A stretch of 64,000 nt of DNA, taken from positions 1-64,000 of the IMG/VR virus record IMGVR_UViG_3300009604_004140. One strand, given 5' to 3'. The position numbers and the translations under genes were made by a program. Source of the DNA: a virus. Shown in pieces: positions 48,875-58,080 of this stretch (its first letter is position 1; every line of letters begins with the position of its first letter). The notes under the pieces were generated by a model. It searched no databases. It was not told the DNA's origin and worked only from the letters and a program-made list of their open reading frames with translations.

Positions 48875-49839
48875 AAATAATTAAACATGTGAGAGGTTTG
48901 TAACTGGCGTGCCGCCTTGTTCAGAGATATATACTCAAGAAAATCCACTATTTCATTGATCCCTTTTTCTACACTAAAGGCAGTATAATAACCTAAGTCA
49001 TAGAGCTTTTGGCTGCTTACTATATAATCTCGCTTGTCCGGGTCAGTTCGGCTAGCAACCTCTGAGAAGGAAGCTCCCGTTATTCTACAAACCAACTCTA
49101 CCAATTCCTTTTTGGTCATGTTGGCCTCGTCGTTTCCCAGATTATATACTTGACCCCTCATTTTATCAGAATTCCGTATAGCAAACTTAAATGCCCTGCA
49201 TATATCTTGCACATGAATATAGTTTCTTCTAAAGTGTCCGTCGAAAACATCAATATGCTTGTTAAACTTAGCCTCGTATGTTAGGTTGTTTACTAATAAG
49301 TCAAGACGTGGTCTGTAAGACCAACCAAAAACCGTAGCCAAACGAAAGCAAACAGTGTTGGGGTGGTTCTTTAACAAGAAATCTTCTGTGTCCTGCTTAG
49401 TTTCTCCGTAAAGAGAGAGGGGGTGGGACGGCGTTTCTTCGGTGCAGATTTCCTCTCCGGTAGACCCATATCCAGAATTTGTGTTGGGATAAATAATTAA
49501 TTTTTCTGCAATGTTTTCTTCCAAAAGCCTTTCGTACCACTCATAATTAATGCTTCTTGCGTATTTTGGTATTTTGTCACACGCAGGAGCACCCACTATT
49601 GCGGCAAGCGGGATTATAACATCGGCTTCTTGTATGCAACGTCTTAAGTCGTCGCTAAAATATCGAACATCTTCTTGGTAGAATTTAGATTTGTTTGTCA
49701 GCAAATGATAAAGCTGAGGCCCCTGACCATACATAAAATTATCAAAGGCAAAAACCTGAGAGTCTGTAATAATAGACTTGAGATACCAAGTAAGCATAGA
49801 TCCTATGTAGCCGCCTGCTCCAGTTATTAATATCTTCAT
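48871..49839 (-). CDS. NAD-dependent sugar epimerase/dehydratase
   Basis: 322 residues. ILITGAGGYIGSMLTWYL is the Rossmann GxxGxxG; SLYGETKQDTEDFL provides Tyr-x3-Lys; RRNYIHVQDICRAF follows. This is an extended SDR acting on nucleotide sugars. Substrate unknown. Coupled by ATGA with its neighbours. GxNxxGP-like substrate loops are not readable. Confidence 0.78.
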   Translation of the reverse strand: MKILITGAGGYIGSMLTWYLKSIITDSQVFAFDNFMYGQGPQLYHLLTNKSKFYQEDVRYFSDDLRRCIQEADVIIPLAAIVGAPACDKIPKYARSINYEWYERLLEENIAEKLIIYPNTNSGYGSTGEEICTEETPSHPLSLYGETKQDTEDFLLKNHPNTVCFRLATVFGWSYRPRLDLLVNNLTYEAKFNKHIDVFDGHFRRNYIHVQDICRAFKFAIRNSDKMRGQVYNLGNDEANMTKKELVELVCRITGASFSEVASRTDPDKRDYIVSSQKLYDLGYYTAFSVEKGINEIVDFLEYISLNKAARQLQTSHMFNYL

Positions 49840-51047
49840 CGTAAACTATTGCCTTCAAAGGGGATAATAAATTCCACACCACGATCAACCAAATCCCCAC
49901 ACTTGGAAATAATTTCATCAGCAAAGTTCCAACTAAGCAGCAACGCATAGCTATCGTCTTCGACTATGGAGTGGTCTTCTTTCACGATTGGTATATGGGT
50001 GTAGGGTGTGTAGAGGCCACATTTCATGGGGTTTACTTCAAACAAGCACTCTAACACATTGTTGTCAAGACCACAATAGGTTAAGAGGGTATTACCTTTT
50101 GCCGGAGCCCCAAATCCATAAATTTTCTTACCCTCCTCCCTTATGTCATTTATCTTTGCATTAAATTTTGACCTCCACTTAACAACCTTTTTGCCAAATC
50201 CCTTAAGGTTTTGGTAAGTTACGAACCTTGCTTCCTTTGCTGCAAGTTCTTTGTATCTCCTTCGACCGGATATTGCTGCCTCCTTGTGGGTGATCTTTGC
50301 AATAATACTTCCCCCATGAATGTCTGAGCGATAGGCGTCGAATATGGTAAGACCATGAGGCTTTAGTAGATTTGCTATAGATTGAAGGGAGTAGTAGCAA
50401 AGGTGCTCATGATAGATTCCGTCAAACGACATTTTTTCTATCATGTCACCCAGATACATGAACTGCACTACAAAAATTCCATCTCTAGTCAGTGCCTTTT
50501 TAATGCCCCTTATCACCGAATGCAATTCCTCTAGATGGAAGAAGACGCCGCTAGCATTGATAAGCTTTACCTTTCCGGCAAGGTCGTGCTTATCGACAGA
50601 AGCCTCGTTAAAAAATTCGGGGATCGTGCGAATGCCTGCTTCCTTGGATAGTTTGGCGATATTGAAAGCCGATTCTATATTTAGTACGTTGTCGCATCCA
50701 ATTCCCTTGTACTGTAAAAGTTGGGTGCCATCATTTCCGCCTATGTCAAGTATGAGATCCTTTTCGGTGAGACCGAATTGCTTCTTGTTTTCTGATGCTA
50801 CCTTGAAGAAGTGGAGACCTAGGGTTTCGGTGGTGCCACTTACATAGGAGTGATCAGCAAACATCACTTCTTTTTTTACAGTATAGTCCAGTTGTGCCAG
50901 CGAGCAGTTATGGCAATATACCATTCTGAGGGGATATAGAGGCTCTCTGCCCCTTTCTTTTAGTGTGATGAAGTGGTTGCACCATGCGTGCTTACCCAAG
51001 TCGAGGATTGTTTCAAGGCTACAGCCTCCGCAAGATCTACATTCCAT
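49836..51047 (-). CDS. Sugar C-methyltransferase (zinc-binding N-term plus SAM domain)
   Basis: 403 residues. Residues 1-60 hold CRSCGG and CHNC, the zinc-binding domain of NDP-hexose C-methyltransferases. Then a SAM motif ILDIGGNDGTQLLQ, and DGIYHEHLCYYSLQSI, the signature E/H-rich catalytic loop of the TylC3/EryBIII group. The C-terminal domain (KIYGFGAPAKGNTLL) is the usual second Rossmann-like domain. Methylates a 4-keto sugar carbon. A paralogue lies at 61465-62661. Confidence 0.8.
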   Translation of the reverse strand: MECRSCGGCSLETILDLGKHAWCNHFITLKERGREPLYPLRMVYCHNCSLAQLDYTVKKEVMFADHSYVSGTTETLGLHFFKVASENKKQFGLTEKDLILDIGGNDGTQLLQYKGIGCDNVLNIESAFNIAKLSKEAGIRTIPEFFNEASVDKHDLAGKVKLINASGVFFHLEELHSVIRGIKKALTRDGIFVVQFMYLGDMIEKMSFDGIYHEHLCYYSLQSIANLLKPHGLTIFDAYRSDIHGGSIIAKITHKEAAISGRRRYKELAAKEARFVTYQNLKGFGKKVVKWRSKFNAKINDIREEGKKIYGFGAPAKGNTLLTYCGLDNNVLECLFEVNPMKCGLYTPYTHIPIVKEDHSIVEDDSYALLLSWNFADEIISKCGDLVDRGVEFIIPFEGNSLR

Positions 51048-51942
51048 ACTTTATATTCCTATAATAGTCTATTGTTTCTTTAAGGCCATTTGCAAGAGAG
51101 GTATGGTTGCAAGCCCCGACCAGAGGACTTGCCTCCAGCTTCTTTGATTTTACTCCTTCAAATGCGGTGGCATCAAACTCAATATCCTCATAATTATACT
51201 CTATATAATCACAGATTAGTTTAGCATACTCTTTGATGCTAAGCTCACTACCGGTCCCCAGATTTATCACCTCGTTCTCAAGCTTGTCAAGGGAGTCTAG
51301 GACGACATTGATGGTGTCTTTAATATAAATAAGCTCTCGACACTGGTTGCCGCTGCCCCATAAAGTTACCGGTGTTTTGCCTTCATATTTTGCAGAGCAA
51401 ATCTTTTTAATAAGATCAAAAATAAAATGGGAGTCGTCAATATCGAAGCTGGGGCCAAAGAGGGTATTGGGAATAAAGTATAAAAATTTCATATCATACT
51501 GCTTAGAAAGAGCTTTCATTCCAGTGAGAAGCATTCTTTTTGTCATAGCATATGTAAATAAATCTTTATCTGGAGTGCCATTGAAATAATTATCTTCTGA
51601 CTTTATCTTGTCTGGAGGATAAGCGCAGCTTGTTCCAAAGGCAATTAGCTTTGCCTGTGGCTGATGCTCCTTCCAATAGCAAAGCATGTTGGTATTAATC
51701 TTTTGGTTATTTATCCACTGCTCTCCGGGGTGATGAAGACAAAAATCTCCCGCCTTTGTCCAAGCGGCTAAATGAAAAATATAATCGAGGGGACAGTTTA
51801 TTATCGATGGGTCAATGGGCTCCAACAAATTCATTCTGGACGTATCGGATACAAAAATTTTAGAATGAGGATACTCTTCCAAAACGCCAGACTTAAGGTG
51901 TCTTCCAACAAAGCCCCTGTGTCCAGTTATTAATATCTTCAT
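51037..51942 (-). CDS. GDP-L-fucose synthase-like epimerase/reductase
   Basis: 301 residues. ILITGHRGFVGRHLKSG is the dinucleotide loop, TSCAYPPD the catalytic Ser region, YAMTKRMLLTG the Tyr/Lys pair, and ELIYIKDTINVVL the C-terminal domain start. The SYPP-like CAYPPDK and NTLFGPSFD motifs match the Fcl group more than others. It would reduce and epimerise a 4-keto-6-deoxyhexose. Confidence 0.72.
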   Translation of the reverse strand: MKILITGHRGFVGRHLKSGVLEEYPHSKIFVSDTSRMNLLEPIDPSIINCPLDYIFHLAAWTKAGDFCLHHPGEQWINNQKINTNMLCYWKEHQPQAKLIAFGTSCAYPPDKIKSEDNYFNGTPDKDLFTYAMTKRMLLTGMKALSKQYDMKFLYFIPNTLFGPSFDIDDSHFIFDLIKKICSAKYEGKTPVTLWGSGNQCRELIYIKDTINVVLDSLDKLENEVINLGTGSELSIKEYAKLICDYIEYNYEDIEFDATAFEGVKSKKLEASPLVGACNHTSLANGLKETIDYYRNIKYGM

Positions 51943-52667
51943 GGCTTCCTTATTAAATATAGCATATCATTTCTTATGTCGTCAAAAAGAGGTGTGTTTA
52001 ATACGTGAAACTCCATTGCTTGTTGTATGACTGGATATTTGCCCTCACGCATCACCGCGCTTGAATAGCTGTCATCGCCACTTGCCTCCTTGACCGATAG
52101 GGTATCCCGAATAGTGTGCCAGCCATACTTCAAGGCTATCGCGTGTAGAGGAAACCAGTCGCATTTAAAGGAGAACTCTTCTATAAATTTACCAAACTCA
52201 AGAAGGGCTCCTCTCTCAAACGAAGTGCAATGCCCCGGAATGTAATACCATCCCATATCTTGCAGCCCCTTGCAGAAACCCTGCTTTGGGAGGTGGTGGT
52301 CTGAAGTTACCATAGGAGGACTATATTTTTCTATGATTTCTCGGTGTCGTTTGGCAAAATCGGGAAGCAAGTAATCATCGGCAGACCCAAAGTAAAGATA
52401 ATCACATTCAGACATATCAAAGCCAGTGTTTATTGTTGCTACAACCCCTTTGTTTTCGTAGTTAAGCTCTATTTTAACATTTAGCTCATCTTTATTCTCG
52501 TCATAGAATTTTTGTATAACCTCCTTGCTGTTATCGCGTTCAGAACCATCGTCAATAACGATTACCTCATCAAACTTTTCGGTTTGAGATTTTATAGAGG
52601 CTAGCTGCCTAGCAAGGGTGGGGGCGTGATCCTTGTTTGCAATTATTATACTTAGAACGTTACCCAT
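51939..52667 (-). CDS. GT2 family glycosyltransferase
   Basis: 242 residues. LSIIIANKDHAPTLARQLASI and VIVIDDGSERDNS are the standard GT-A motifs; YFGSADDYLLPDF holds the DxD. A short enzyme that transfers one sugar from a nucleotide donor. It lies between the fucose synthase and the TPP-enzyme genes with small overlaps. Confidence 0.85.
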   Translation of the reverse strand: MGNVLSIIIANKDHAPTLARQLASIKSQTEKFDEVIVIDDGSERDNSKEVIQKFYDENKDELNVKIELNYENKGVVATINTGFDMSECDYLYFGSADDYLLPDFAKRHREIIEKYSPPMVTSDHHLPKQGFCKGLQDMGWYYIPGHCTSFERGALLEFGKFIEEFSFKCDWFPLHAIALKYGWHTIRDTLSVKEASGDDSYSSAVMREGKYPVIQQAMEFHVLNTPLFDDIRNDMLYLIRKP

Positions 52668-53263
52668 TCTCCTGCTCCTACGTGTGGGTATTTGGTCTTA
52701 ACGTAGCTATATTTTATTTCGTGCTTACTTAATCTTGAGGGAGGCGTATCGTGAAAGAAATCCTGTGAGCCCCATGCTGTTTGCGTGGGAGCGCCTACAC
52801 TATAGCCATTGTCTTCGATTATAAACATTAAAGGAAGATCATAGTTTTCAGTAAACTTTAAAGACTCCTGATAGATTCCTGTTTCCCTACCCATGTCTCC
52901 GACGAAGCACCATACCTTCTGTGGAGAGCCCTTCTTCTTGAGGGCCAATGCTGCTCCCACAGCTATTGAGGGCGTTGATCCTACGATTGCGGAAGTAAAA
53001 AATTTAGGATCGGAGGAATTTATGGACATGCTCCTGCCCATAATTATTTGTTCTTTAAGCCATACGGGATCTAATCCATGAAGCAGTGCGTGATAATGGT
53101 TTCTCCAAGTAGAGAACACCCAATCGTTACCGTCAATGCTTTTAAAGATGTCTATTAATTGATCTTCATTCCCATCGGATAGATGGATGGGAGCCTTGAT
53201 TTTGGCCTGCAAGAATTCTTCTTTGATGTCGGTCTCAAAGCGAATTAAATCTTCTTTATTCAT
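52652..53263 (-). CDS. Compact TPP-enzyme E1-alpha-like subunit
   Basis: 203 residues, versus about 320 in ordinary E1-alpha. STWRNHYHALLHGLDP and the TPP-binding stretch VGDMGRETGIYQESL ... FIIEDNGYSV are retained (GD...DN motif with GDM in place of GDG). AIVGSTPSIAVGAALALK resembles the domain core. N- and C-terminal extensions are missing. It forms a pair with the next gene. It may make or cleave a two-carbon unit on a sugar, or supply a branched-chain sugar. Confidence 0.65.
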   Translation of the reverse strand: MNKEDLIRFETDIKEEFLQAKIKAPIHLSDGNEDQLIDIFKSIDGNDWVFSTWRNHYHALLHGLDPVWLKEQIIMGRSMSINSSDPKFFTSAIVGSTPSIAVGAALALKKKGSPQKVWCFVGDMGRETGIYQESLKFTENYDLPLMFIIEDNGYSVGAPTQTAWGSQDFFHDTPPSRLSKHEIKYSYVKTKYPHVGAGEWVTF

Positions 53264-53782
53264 TTAAGCAATCCAATTCTCTACAATGAGGAAGCTTCCT
53301 TCGTCGTTGTATGCGCTCTTGTATGTGCTGCATATTTCAGAGGGATGATTAATTTCTAAGACATTTATGTTGGGGCACATCAAACGAAAGGCCTCTGTAT
53401 GATTCTGTGTATGCTGTGGTCCTGCGTCCAGCGGCTTCTTCGCGCCCACCGCCGTCCGGATTATCACCTTGGGCTTATCGCTATCTCTGTACAAGTAGTT
53501 CAGTTTGTCTAGGTGATTTACTAATTGATTAGTGGCCAGTATTAAAAAATCAAATCGAGGATAAATGGATATTGGAACGTACCCTTCTAGAGAAAGGCCT
53601 ATTGAGATGCCCATCTGCATCTCTTCGGCAACCGGCATCTCTAATTTTTTGCCATCTGGAATGTCTAAGAGGTTTCGATACATTTGATTTTCTGGGTAAA
53701 CAATGTTTTGCCCCACAAATATTGTATCTGGCTGCTCAGCTAGCCACTCCATCGCCTTCTTGAGTTCTTCTTTTATGTCCAT
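53264..53782 (-). CDS. Compact TPP-enzyme E1-beta/Pyr-domain subunit
   Basis: 172 residues, versus about 325 for ordinary E1-beta. MPVAEEMQMGISIGLSLEGY holds the conserved Glu of the Pyr domain, and ISIYPRFDFLILATNQLVNHL and RTAVGAKKPLDAGPQHTQ follow; the transketolase C-terminal domain is absent. The start of the previous gene directly follows this stop. It must work with the 203-residue partner. Function inferred, substrate unknown. Confidence 0.65.
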   Translation of the reverse strand: MDIKEELKKAMEWLAEQPDTIFVGQNIVYPENQMYRNLLDIPDGKKLEMPVAEEMQMGISIGLSLEGYVPISIYPRFDFLILATNQLVNHLDKLNYLYRDSDKPKVIIRTAVGAKKPLDAGPQHTQNHTEAFRLMCPNINVLEINHPSEICSTYKSAYNDEGSFLIVENWIA

Positions 53783-53784
53783 CC

Positions 53785-54735
53785 CTACATCCTAATGATA
53801 GGCTTTCTCTCTTTACCCCAGTTTGATATAGCAACGTTAATATCTTCCAGAGTGTACTCGATTCCCGCTATAATTGAAAAATCTTCTAGGAACGTTGCAT
53901 ATATAGGGATGTCTCTTTCGGGAACGGTAGATCCTCCCGCACTTCCCTTGAGCGATTTACCCCTTATAAGATCAAAAGGATCAATCTCTACCGTAGATTT
54001 AGAAGGGGTGTTGCCCACCATGATAAGGGTTCCTTTTTTGAGAACGCCCCATCCGAATCTAAAGGCATTAATATTCCCCGTCACATCAATTATACAGTCA
54101 ATCTCATTATTATTATACTCTTCTAAGCCTAGGGTCTGGAGAATATTTTTTCTGTCGAGAGAGATATCATGCCCATAAGTCTTTTTGGCAATCTTGGATG
54201 CCCACACGCAGGCCGCAGCCCCTACTCCTCCCAGACCCAAAACGAGGATTCTACTTTCTGAGATGTCCTCAATTTCATTCTTTATAACTCCTGCTCCTGT
54301 GGGGATACAGCATCCTAGAAGCGGCCCATATTTGTGGAGATGGGGAGGCAATGAGATGGGGGTCAGTCTATTTTCGGAAACTACTGAATATTCTGAAAGG
54401 GTGCATGCCTTTCCCGAATTTATTCTGCCGTATGAAATAGGATCGCACTCTAGACCTTCCCCTTTTATCCAGCTTATTACTACGAGGTCTCCTTCTTGTA
54501 CCTTCGTGACCCCCTTTCCCGTATCAACTACCTTGCCGTACCCTTCGTGCCCCAGAGTGTGCGGAAGGAATTTGTCTTCTCCCTTTAGGCCGTTTATTTC
54601 ATTTAGTTGGCTGCCGCAAACAGAAGAATAAAATATTTTAACTAAAACCTGTGCTGCCTGTGGCTTAGGAACCTCTAGGTCCACTATTTCAAGAGGCTTT
54701 TTGATTCCAGTTAGAATTGCTGCTTTAAATTTCAT
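53785..54735 (-). CDS. Zinc-type alcohol/polyol dehydrogenase (MDR family)
   Basis: 316 residues. SVCGSQLNE and LGHEGYGKVV provide the catalytic zinc ligands; KVQEGDLVVIS and ILVLGLGGVGAAACVWA give the catalytic and Rossmann domains. The Cys-rich structural zinc loop is absent. MDR enzymes oxidise or reduce sugar or polyol hydroxyls. In this cluster it may reduce a keto-sugar. Confidence 0.75.
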   Translation of the reverse strand: MKFKAAILTGIKKPLEIVDLEVPKPQAAQVLVKIFYSSVCGSQLNEINGLKGEDKFLPHTLGHEGYGKVVDTGKGVTKVQEGDLVVISWIKGEGLECDPISYGRINSGKACTLSEYSVVSENRLTPISLPPHLHKYGPLLGCCIPTGAGVIKNEIEDISESRILVLGLGGVGAAACVWASKIAKKTYGHDISLDRKNILQTLGLEEYNNNEIDCIIDVTGNINAFRFGWGVLKKGTLIMVGNTPSKSTVEIDPFDLIRGKSLKGSAGGSTVPERDIPIYATFLEDFSIIAGIEYTLEDINVAISNWGKERKPIIRM

Positions 54736-54784
54736 TAGACCCGCGTTGGCATAAGACCTTATTTTTCACTATAACATCTTTGTT

Positions 54785-55438
54785 CTATGGAATAAACCAA
54801 TAAAAGTCTCCGCTATAGCCTACCTCTTCAAAAAGCGCCTTCCAATCCTTGACACTCATCATGGTCTGTGCTGTAAGATTCCAATCTCTCATGCTTTTCT
54901 CTTCTTCGTATGTATTCCATGCGTCTACAGTTAAAAAGCAGTCTCTTCCTATTCTTTCAAGCTCGCGTAGGGATTGTTTGCATTCTTCAAGTGGGAGATT
55001 GTGTATGGTATTAATTGATATTACCAAGTCAAACTCTTTGTCTTTGAAGCAACTCAAGTCCTTTGCGTTTCTTACTTCAAGGTAAGGCTTTACGAACCAG
55101 TGGGAGTTTTCAATGGCCCAGTTAGATATGTCTATTCCTTTAACTTTGATGCCGGGAACTGCTTGGGTGAGGTCAAAAAGCATATATCCTTTAGCACACC
55201 CAACATCAAGAACATTACTATCCTTCGTTAGACTATAATGATTCATAAGGGTCTTTACGACCCCTTCCCAGAACTCAGGTCTATAGGAATATCCGCCATA
55301 GCCAACAGACCTATCTCCATCAAAGAAATCTTTTTCGAACTGGCGTGCTACGCGACGATGCTCGTCTGTTTTTTTCTGAGCACGCTCCTTTGGGTTTCTT
55401 TTGGTCCTAGGATATTCTTTTAAAAGATTAATTTCCAT
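54785..55438 (-). CDS. Class I SAM methyltransferase
   Basis: Start at the ATG at 55438, which overlaps the FkbM stop; 217 residues. VLDVGCAKGYMLFDLT is motif I, VKGIDISNWAIEN motif II, FDLVISINTIHNLP motif IV. A small-molecule or sugar methyltransferase. The C-terminal helix-and-sheet cap is short. Substrate unknown. It lies between the dehydrogenase and FkbM. Confidence 0.75.
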   Translation of the reverse strand: MEINLLKEYPRTKRNPKERAQKKTDEHRRVARQFEKDFFDGDRSVGYGGYSYRPEFWEGVVKTLMNHYSLTKDSNVLDVGCAKGYMLFDLTQAVPGIKVKGIDISNWAIENSHWFVKPYLEVRNAKDLSCFKDKEFDLVISINTIHNLPLEECKQSLRELERIGRDCFLTVDAWNTYEEEKSMRDWNLTAQTMMSVKDWKALFEEVGYSGDFYWFIP

Positions 55439-56273
55439 AGAAGCTATCAAACCTTCCACTGATAAACAAAGAGCCTTCCTTATAGCTTACAGGTATGTCA
55501 TCGATTCCTACAACAGGAAGCCATCCTAGTTTTTGGGACAGCATATTTAATGTGTTAAATCTATTAAATATAATTTCGGCACTTCGGACGCTTCCTACTT
55601 CGAGAACCATGTCCATCGTGTCGAAGGCTTTTATATCAATGGCTTCTAAGATCGTGTCTTCGTGCCCCTCTGCATCAATCTTAACAAGATCAGCATTCTT
55701 AACTATGTCATTAATATCTACCGTGGCAACTTCCGTCACTTCGGTTGGCCCATATACCGCATCCTTTGATCCCTGTAGGTGGCTGCTAGTGGTGTTGTCG
55801 AGGATTCTTACAAAGCTGGCAGCCCCTTGGTGGTTTGATACAGCCGCCTTGTGCGGGCTTATGTTTTCACAGTTATTGATACGCACATTATTTAATAGCT
55901 CACCATAGTGCGTATCGTCAGGTTCATAGGAGCTTACATTGAATCCGCATTTATCCATAAAGATTGAGTGTAGCCCTAGGTTCGCCCCAATATCAACAGC
56001 CGAGCTATATCTATTCCTATTATGCCAGTAAAAGCTGAATAAGATTATCTCATCTAAGTCAAATAGGTTGATGGTGTTGCACTTACCCATTTTAAAATAT
56101 GGAATAACAAGCTCTAGGCCTCCAAAATTTATGTAGTTGTCATACCCCATATCCATTTCGTAGTGGTGGTAAATATAATTCTGAAGGTCTTCGTATATTG
56201 AATTGTATTCGGGGCACCCTCGCTGGTGATAGCTTGGTATAGTGGGGAGGTGTTCTATTAGTCTATCTAGCAC
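55428..56273 (-). CDS. FkbM-family methyltransferase
   Basis: 281 residues. VDIGANLGLHSIFMDKCGF and SYEPDDTHYGELLNNV are the FkbM SAM-binding motifs, TVDINDIVKNADLVKIDAEGHEDTILE is the family's characteristic strand with KID-x-E-G-x-E. FkbM enzymes O-methylate sugars or polyketides, here probably a surface sugar. The upstream part has a small extra helix region. Confidence 0.82.
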   Translation of the reverse strand: MLDRLIEHLPTIPSYHQRGCPEYNSIYEDLQNYIYHHYEMDMGYDNYINFGGLELVIPYFKMGKCNTINLFDLDEIILFSFYWHNRNRYSSAVDIGANLGLHSIFMDKCGFNVSSYEPDDTHYGELLNNVRINNCENISPHKAAVSNHQGAASFVRILDNTTSSHLQGSKDAVYGPTEVTEVATVDINDIVKNADLVKIDAEGHEDTILEAIDIKAFDTMDMVLEVGSVRSAEIIFNRFNTLNMLSQKLGWLPVVGIDDIPVSYKEGSLFISGRFDSFYGN

Positions 56274-56300
56274 AGAAATATCCTCTCTATTTTATAAGGT

Positions 56301-57284
56301 TTAAAAAACCCCTAGGCAGTACGGGTCGTATGCCGCTAAGGGTCCTACTAAATTGTCTACTTGATCATAGTCTTCTTCGCTTGGTTTTGTAGACAGAGCA
56401 CTGATGTTTTCACGTAGCTGCCTTATAGTTCTGACTCCTAATATGACAGCAGAAACGGGCGTCTGTGATAGTGCCCAGTTTAATGACATAGAAAGAATTG
56501 ACTGAGATCTAGAAACCGCGAACTGATGTATGAGTTTAATTTTTTTACGAATAAATGAATCCACATCGCCCCTAACGCTGTCGCTAAGTCGGGCTCGTGA
56601 CTGGGAAGGGAGTTCTTCTTGTAAATATTTATCCGTTAAAACACCGCGAGCTAGGGAACCATATGCCAACACTCCAATATTGTGATGTGTGCATAATGGA
56701 AATGTAGTTAGCAAATGTTTTCTTTTGAATAAATTTAATCCCATTTGTGCAGACACAAAAAAGTTTTTATTGATACCATTGTTTAATGCGGTCTTTAATT
56801 CATCTGTTGAAAAGTTGCATATTCCATAGTATCTAATTTTTCCCTGTTCTACTAAAAGATTTAAAGCCTCTAAGGTGTCTTCAATGGGTGTTTCTGGATC
56901 AAAACGATGTATTTGATAAAGATCAATAACGTCCGTTTGTAAGGCCTTTAGGCTGCGTTCTGCTTTTTCTGCAATCAACCGTGGTGTAGCACTAAGCTCA
57001 CAAGGCTGTCCCTTTCTCGTTCCCAGCTTGGTGGCTACTACCCAATTTGACCTGCTGGATTCATATTTAAGAAACCTACCTATTATATCTTCTGACATGC
57101 CGTTTCCGTAGACATCTGCCGTATCTATAAAGTTTATATCTAAAGATTCGGCGTGATGCAGTATTGTATAAGCCTCTTTAGCTTCGACGTATGAGCCAAA
57201 AAGATTGCCCCCAATGCCTATGGGTGAAATTAACAGCTCTGATTTTCCTAGAAAGGTTTTCACTTCAGGCTCCCCTTGGCCCAT
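56301..57284 (-). CDS. Aldo/keto reductase
   Basis: Start at the ATG at 57284 (327 residues); the longer frame to 57335 has no better site and overlaps the SDR further. FIDTADVYGNGMSE holds the catalytic Asp and Tyr, VVATKLGTR the Lys, YQIHRFDPETP the His: the AKR tetrad. NADPH-dependent reduction of keto-sugars is the likely role in this cluster; no substrate loop identified. Confidence 0.82.
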   Translation of the reverse strand: MGQGEPEVKTFLGKSELLISPIGIGGNLFGSYVEAKEAYTILHHAESLDINFIDTADVYGNGMSEDIIGRFLKYESSRSNWVVATKLGTRKGQPCELSATPRLIAEKAERSLKALQTDVIDLYQIHRFDPETPIEDTLEALNLLVEQGKIRYYGICNFSTDELKTALNNGINKNFFVSAQMGLNLFKRKHLLTTFPLCTHHNIGVLAYGSLARGVLTDKYLQEELPSQSRARLSDSVRGDVDSFIRKKIKLIHQFAVSRSQSILSMSLNWALSQTPVSAVILGVRTIRQLRENISALSTKPSEEDYDQVDNLVGPLAAYDPYCLGVF

Positions 57285-58080
57285 TGTAAAGCAGATGGAA
57301 TGGGTCCTGAATATAACCGCCACCATCAACCCCAATGACTTGACCTGTAATAAATGAGGAAAGGTCTGATGCTAAAAACAGAACAGCGTTTGCCACATCC
57401 AATGAAGAACCAATCCGATCCAATGAAACTGAGTGTATGGCAGTGTCTTTCCAAGTTTTATTTGACAGTTTGTTAAATCGCCCCTCATGTTCCTTCTGAA
57501 CAATAAAGCCGGGAGCTATGGCGTTGACTCTAATGCCGAACTTCCCTGCGCTTACAGCTAGAATTCTAGTTAGCTGCTCCAGAGCCGCTTTAGAGAGTTG
57601 GTAGGAAGGAGATTCAGAGGAGACAAAGGAACCGGAGACAGAAGACATGTTTATAATATTGCCTCTTGTACCGCTGGACTTCATTAGATCAATTGAAAGC
57701 CTTGACAAAAAGAAGGCCCCTTTGAGGTTGACATCAAATGTAAGATTCCAATTATCGCTCCCCTCGCTTTCAACCGAAGCGCGACTACCTCCGCGAGCAT
57801 TGTTTACTAGGGTATGTATGGTGCCATATTTTTCGCGCACATAATCAATCAGGTTTTGACAGCTCTCCTCGCTGGTGAGATCTAGGTACTGATGGTCTGC
57901 TTGAAGGGTTTTATTGCAGGACAGGCTATGCTCTTTTAGTTTAAGCAAAGACTCTTGATCCTTGTCTGCAATTATAACATTGGCATCCCTTGATCCAAAA
58001 AGATCTGCCACTTGTTGTCCAATGCCACGAACGCCCCCTGTGACCAATATGGTTTTATTTCCAAAGTATAGATCTTTCAT
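57265..58080 (-). CDS. Short-chain dehydrogenase/reductase
   Basis: 271 residues. TGGVRGIGQQVADLF, NNARG, NMSSVSG, YQLSKAAL are the SDR motifs in order; the Ser-Tyr-Lys triad is complete. Reduces or oxidises a sugar hydroxyl. Overlaps the aldo/keto reductase by 20 bases. Confidence 0.85.
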   Translation of the reverse strand: MKDLYFGNKTILVTGGVRGIGQQVADLFGSRDANVIIADKDQESLLKLKEHSLSCNKTLQADHQYLDLTSEESCQNLIDYVREKYGTIHTLVNNARGGSRASVESEGSDNWNLTFDVNLKGAFFLSRLSIDLMKSSGTRGNIINMSSVSGSFVSSESPSYQLSKAALEQLTRILAVSAGKFGIRVNAIAPGFIVQKEHEGRFNKLSNKTWKDTAIHSVSLDRIGSSLDVANAVLFLASDLSSFITGQVIGVDGGGYIQDPFHLLYNGPRGA

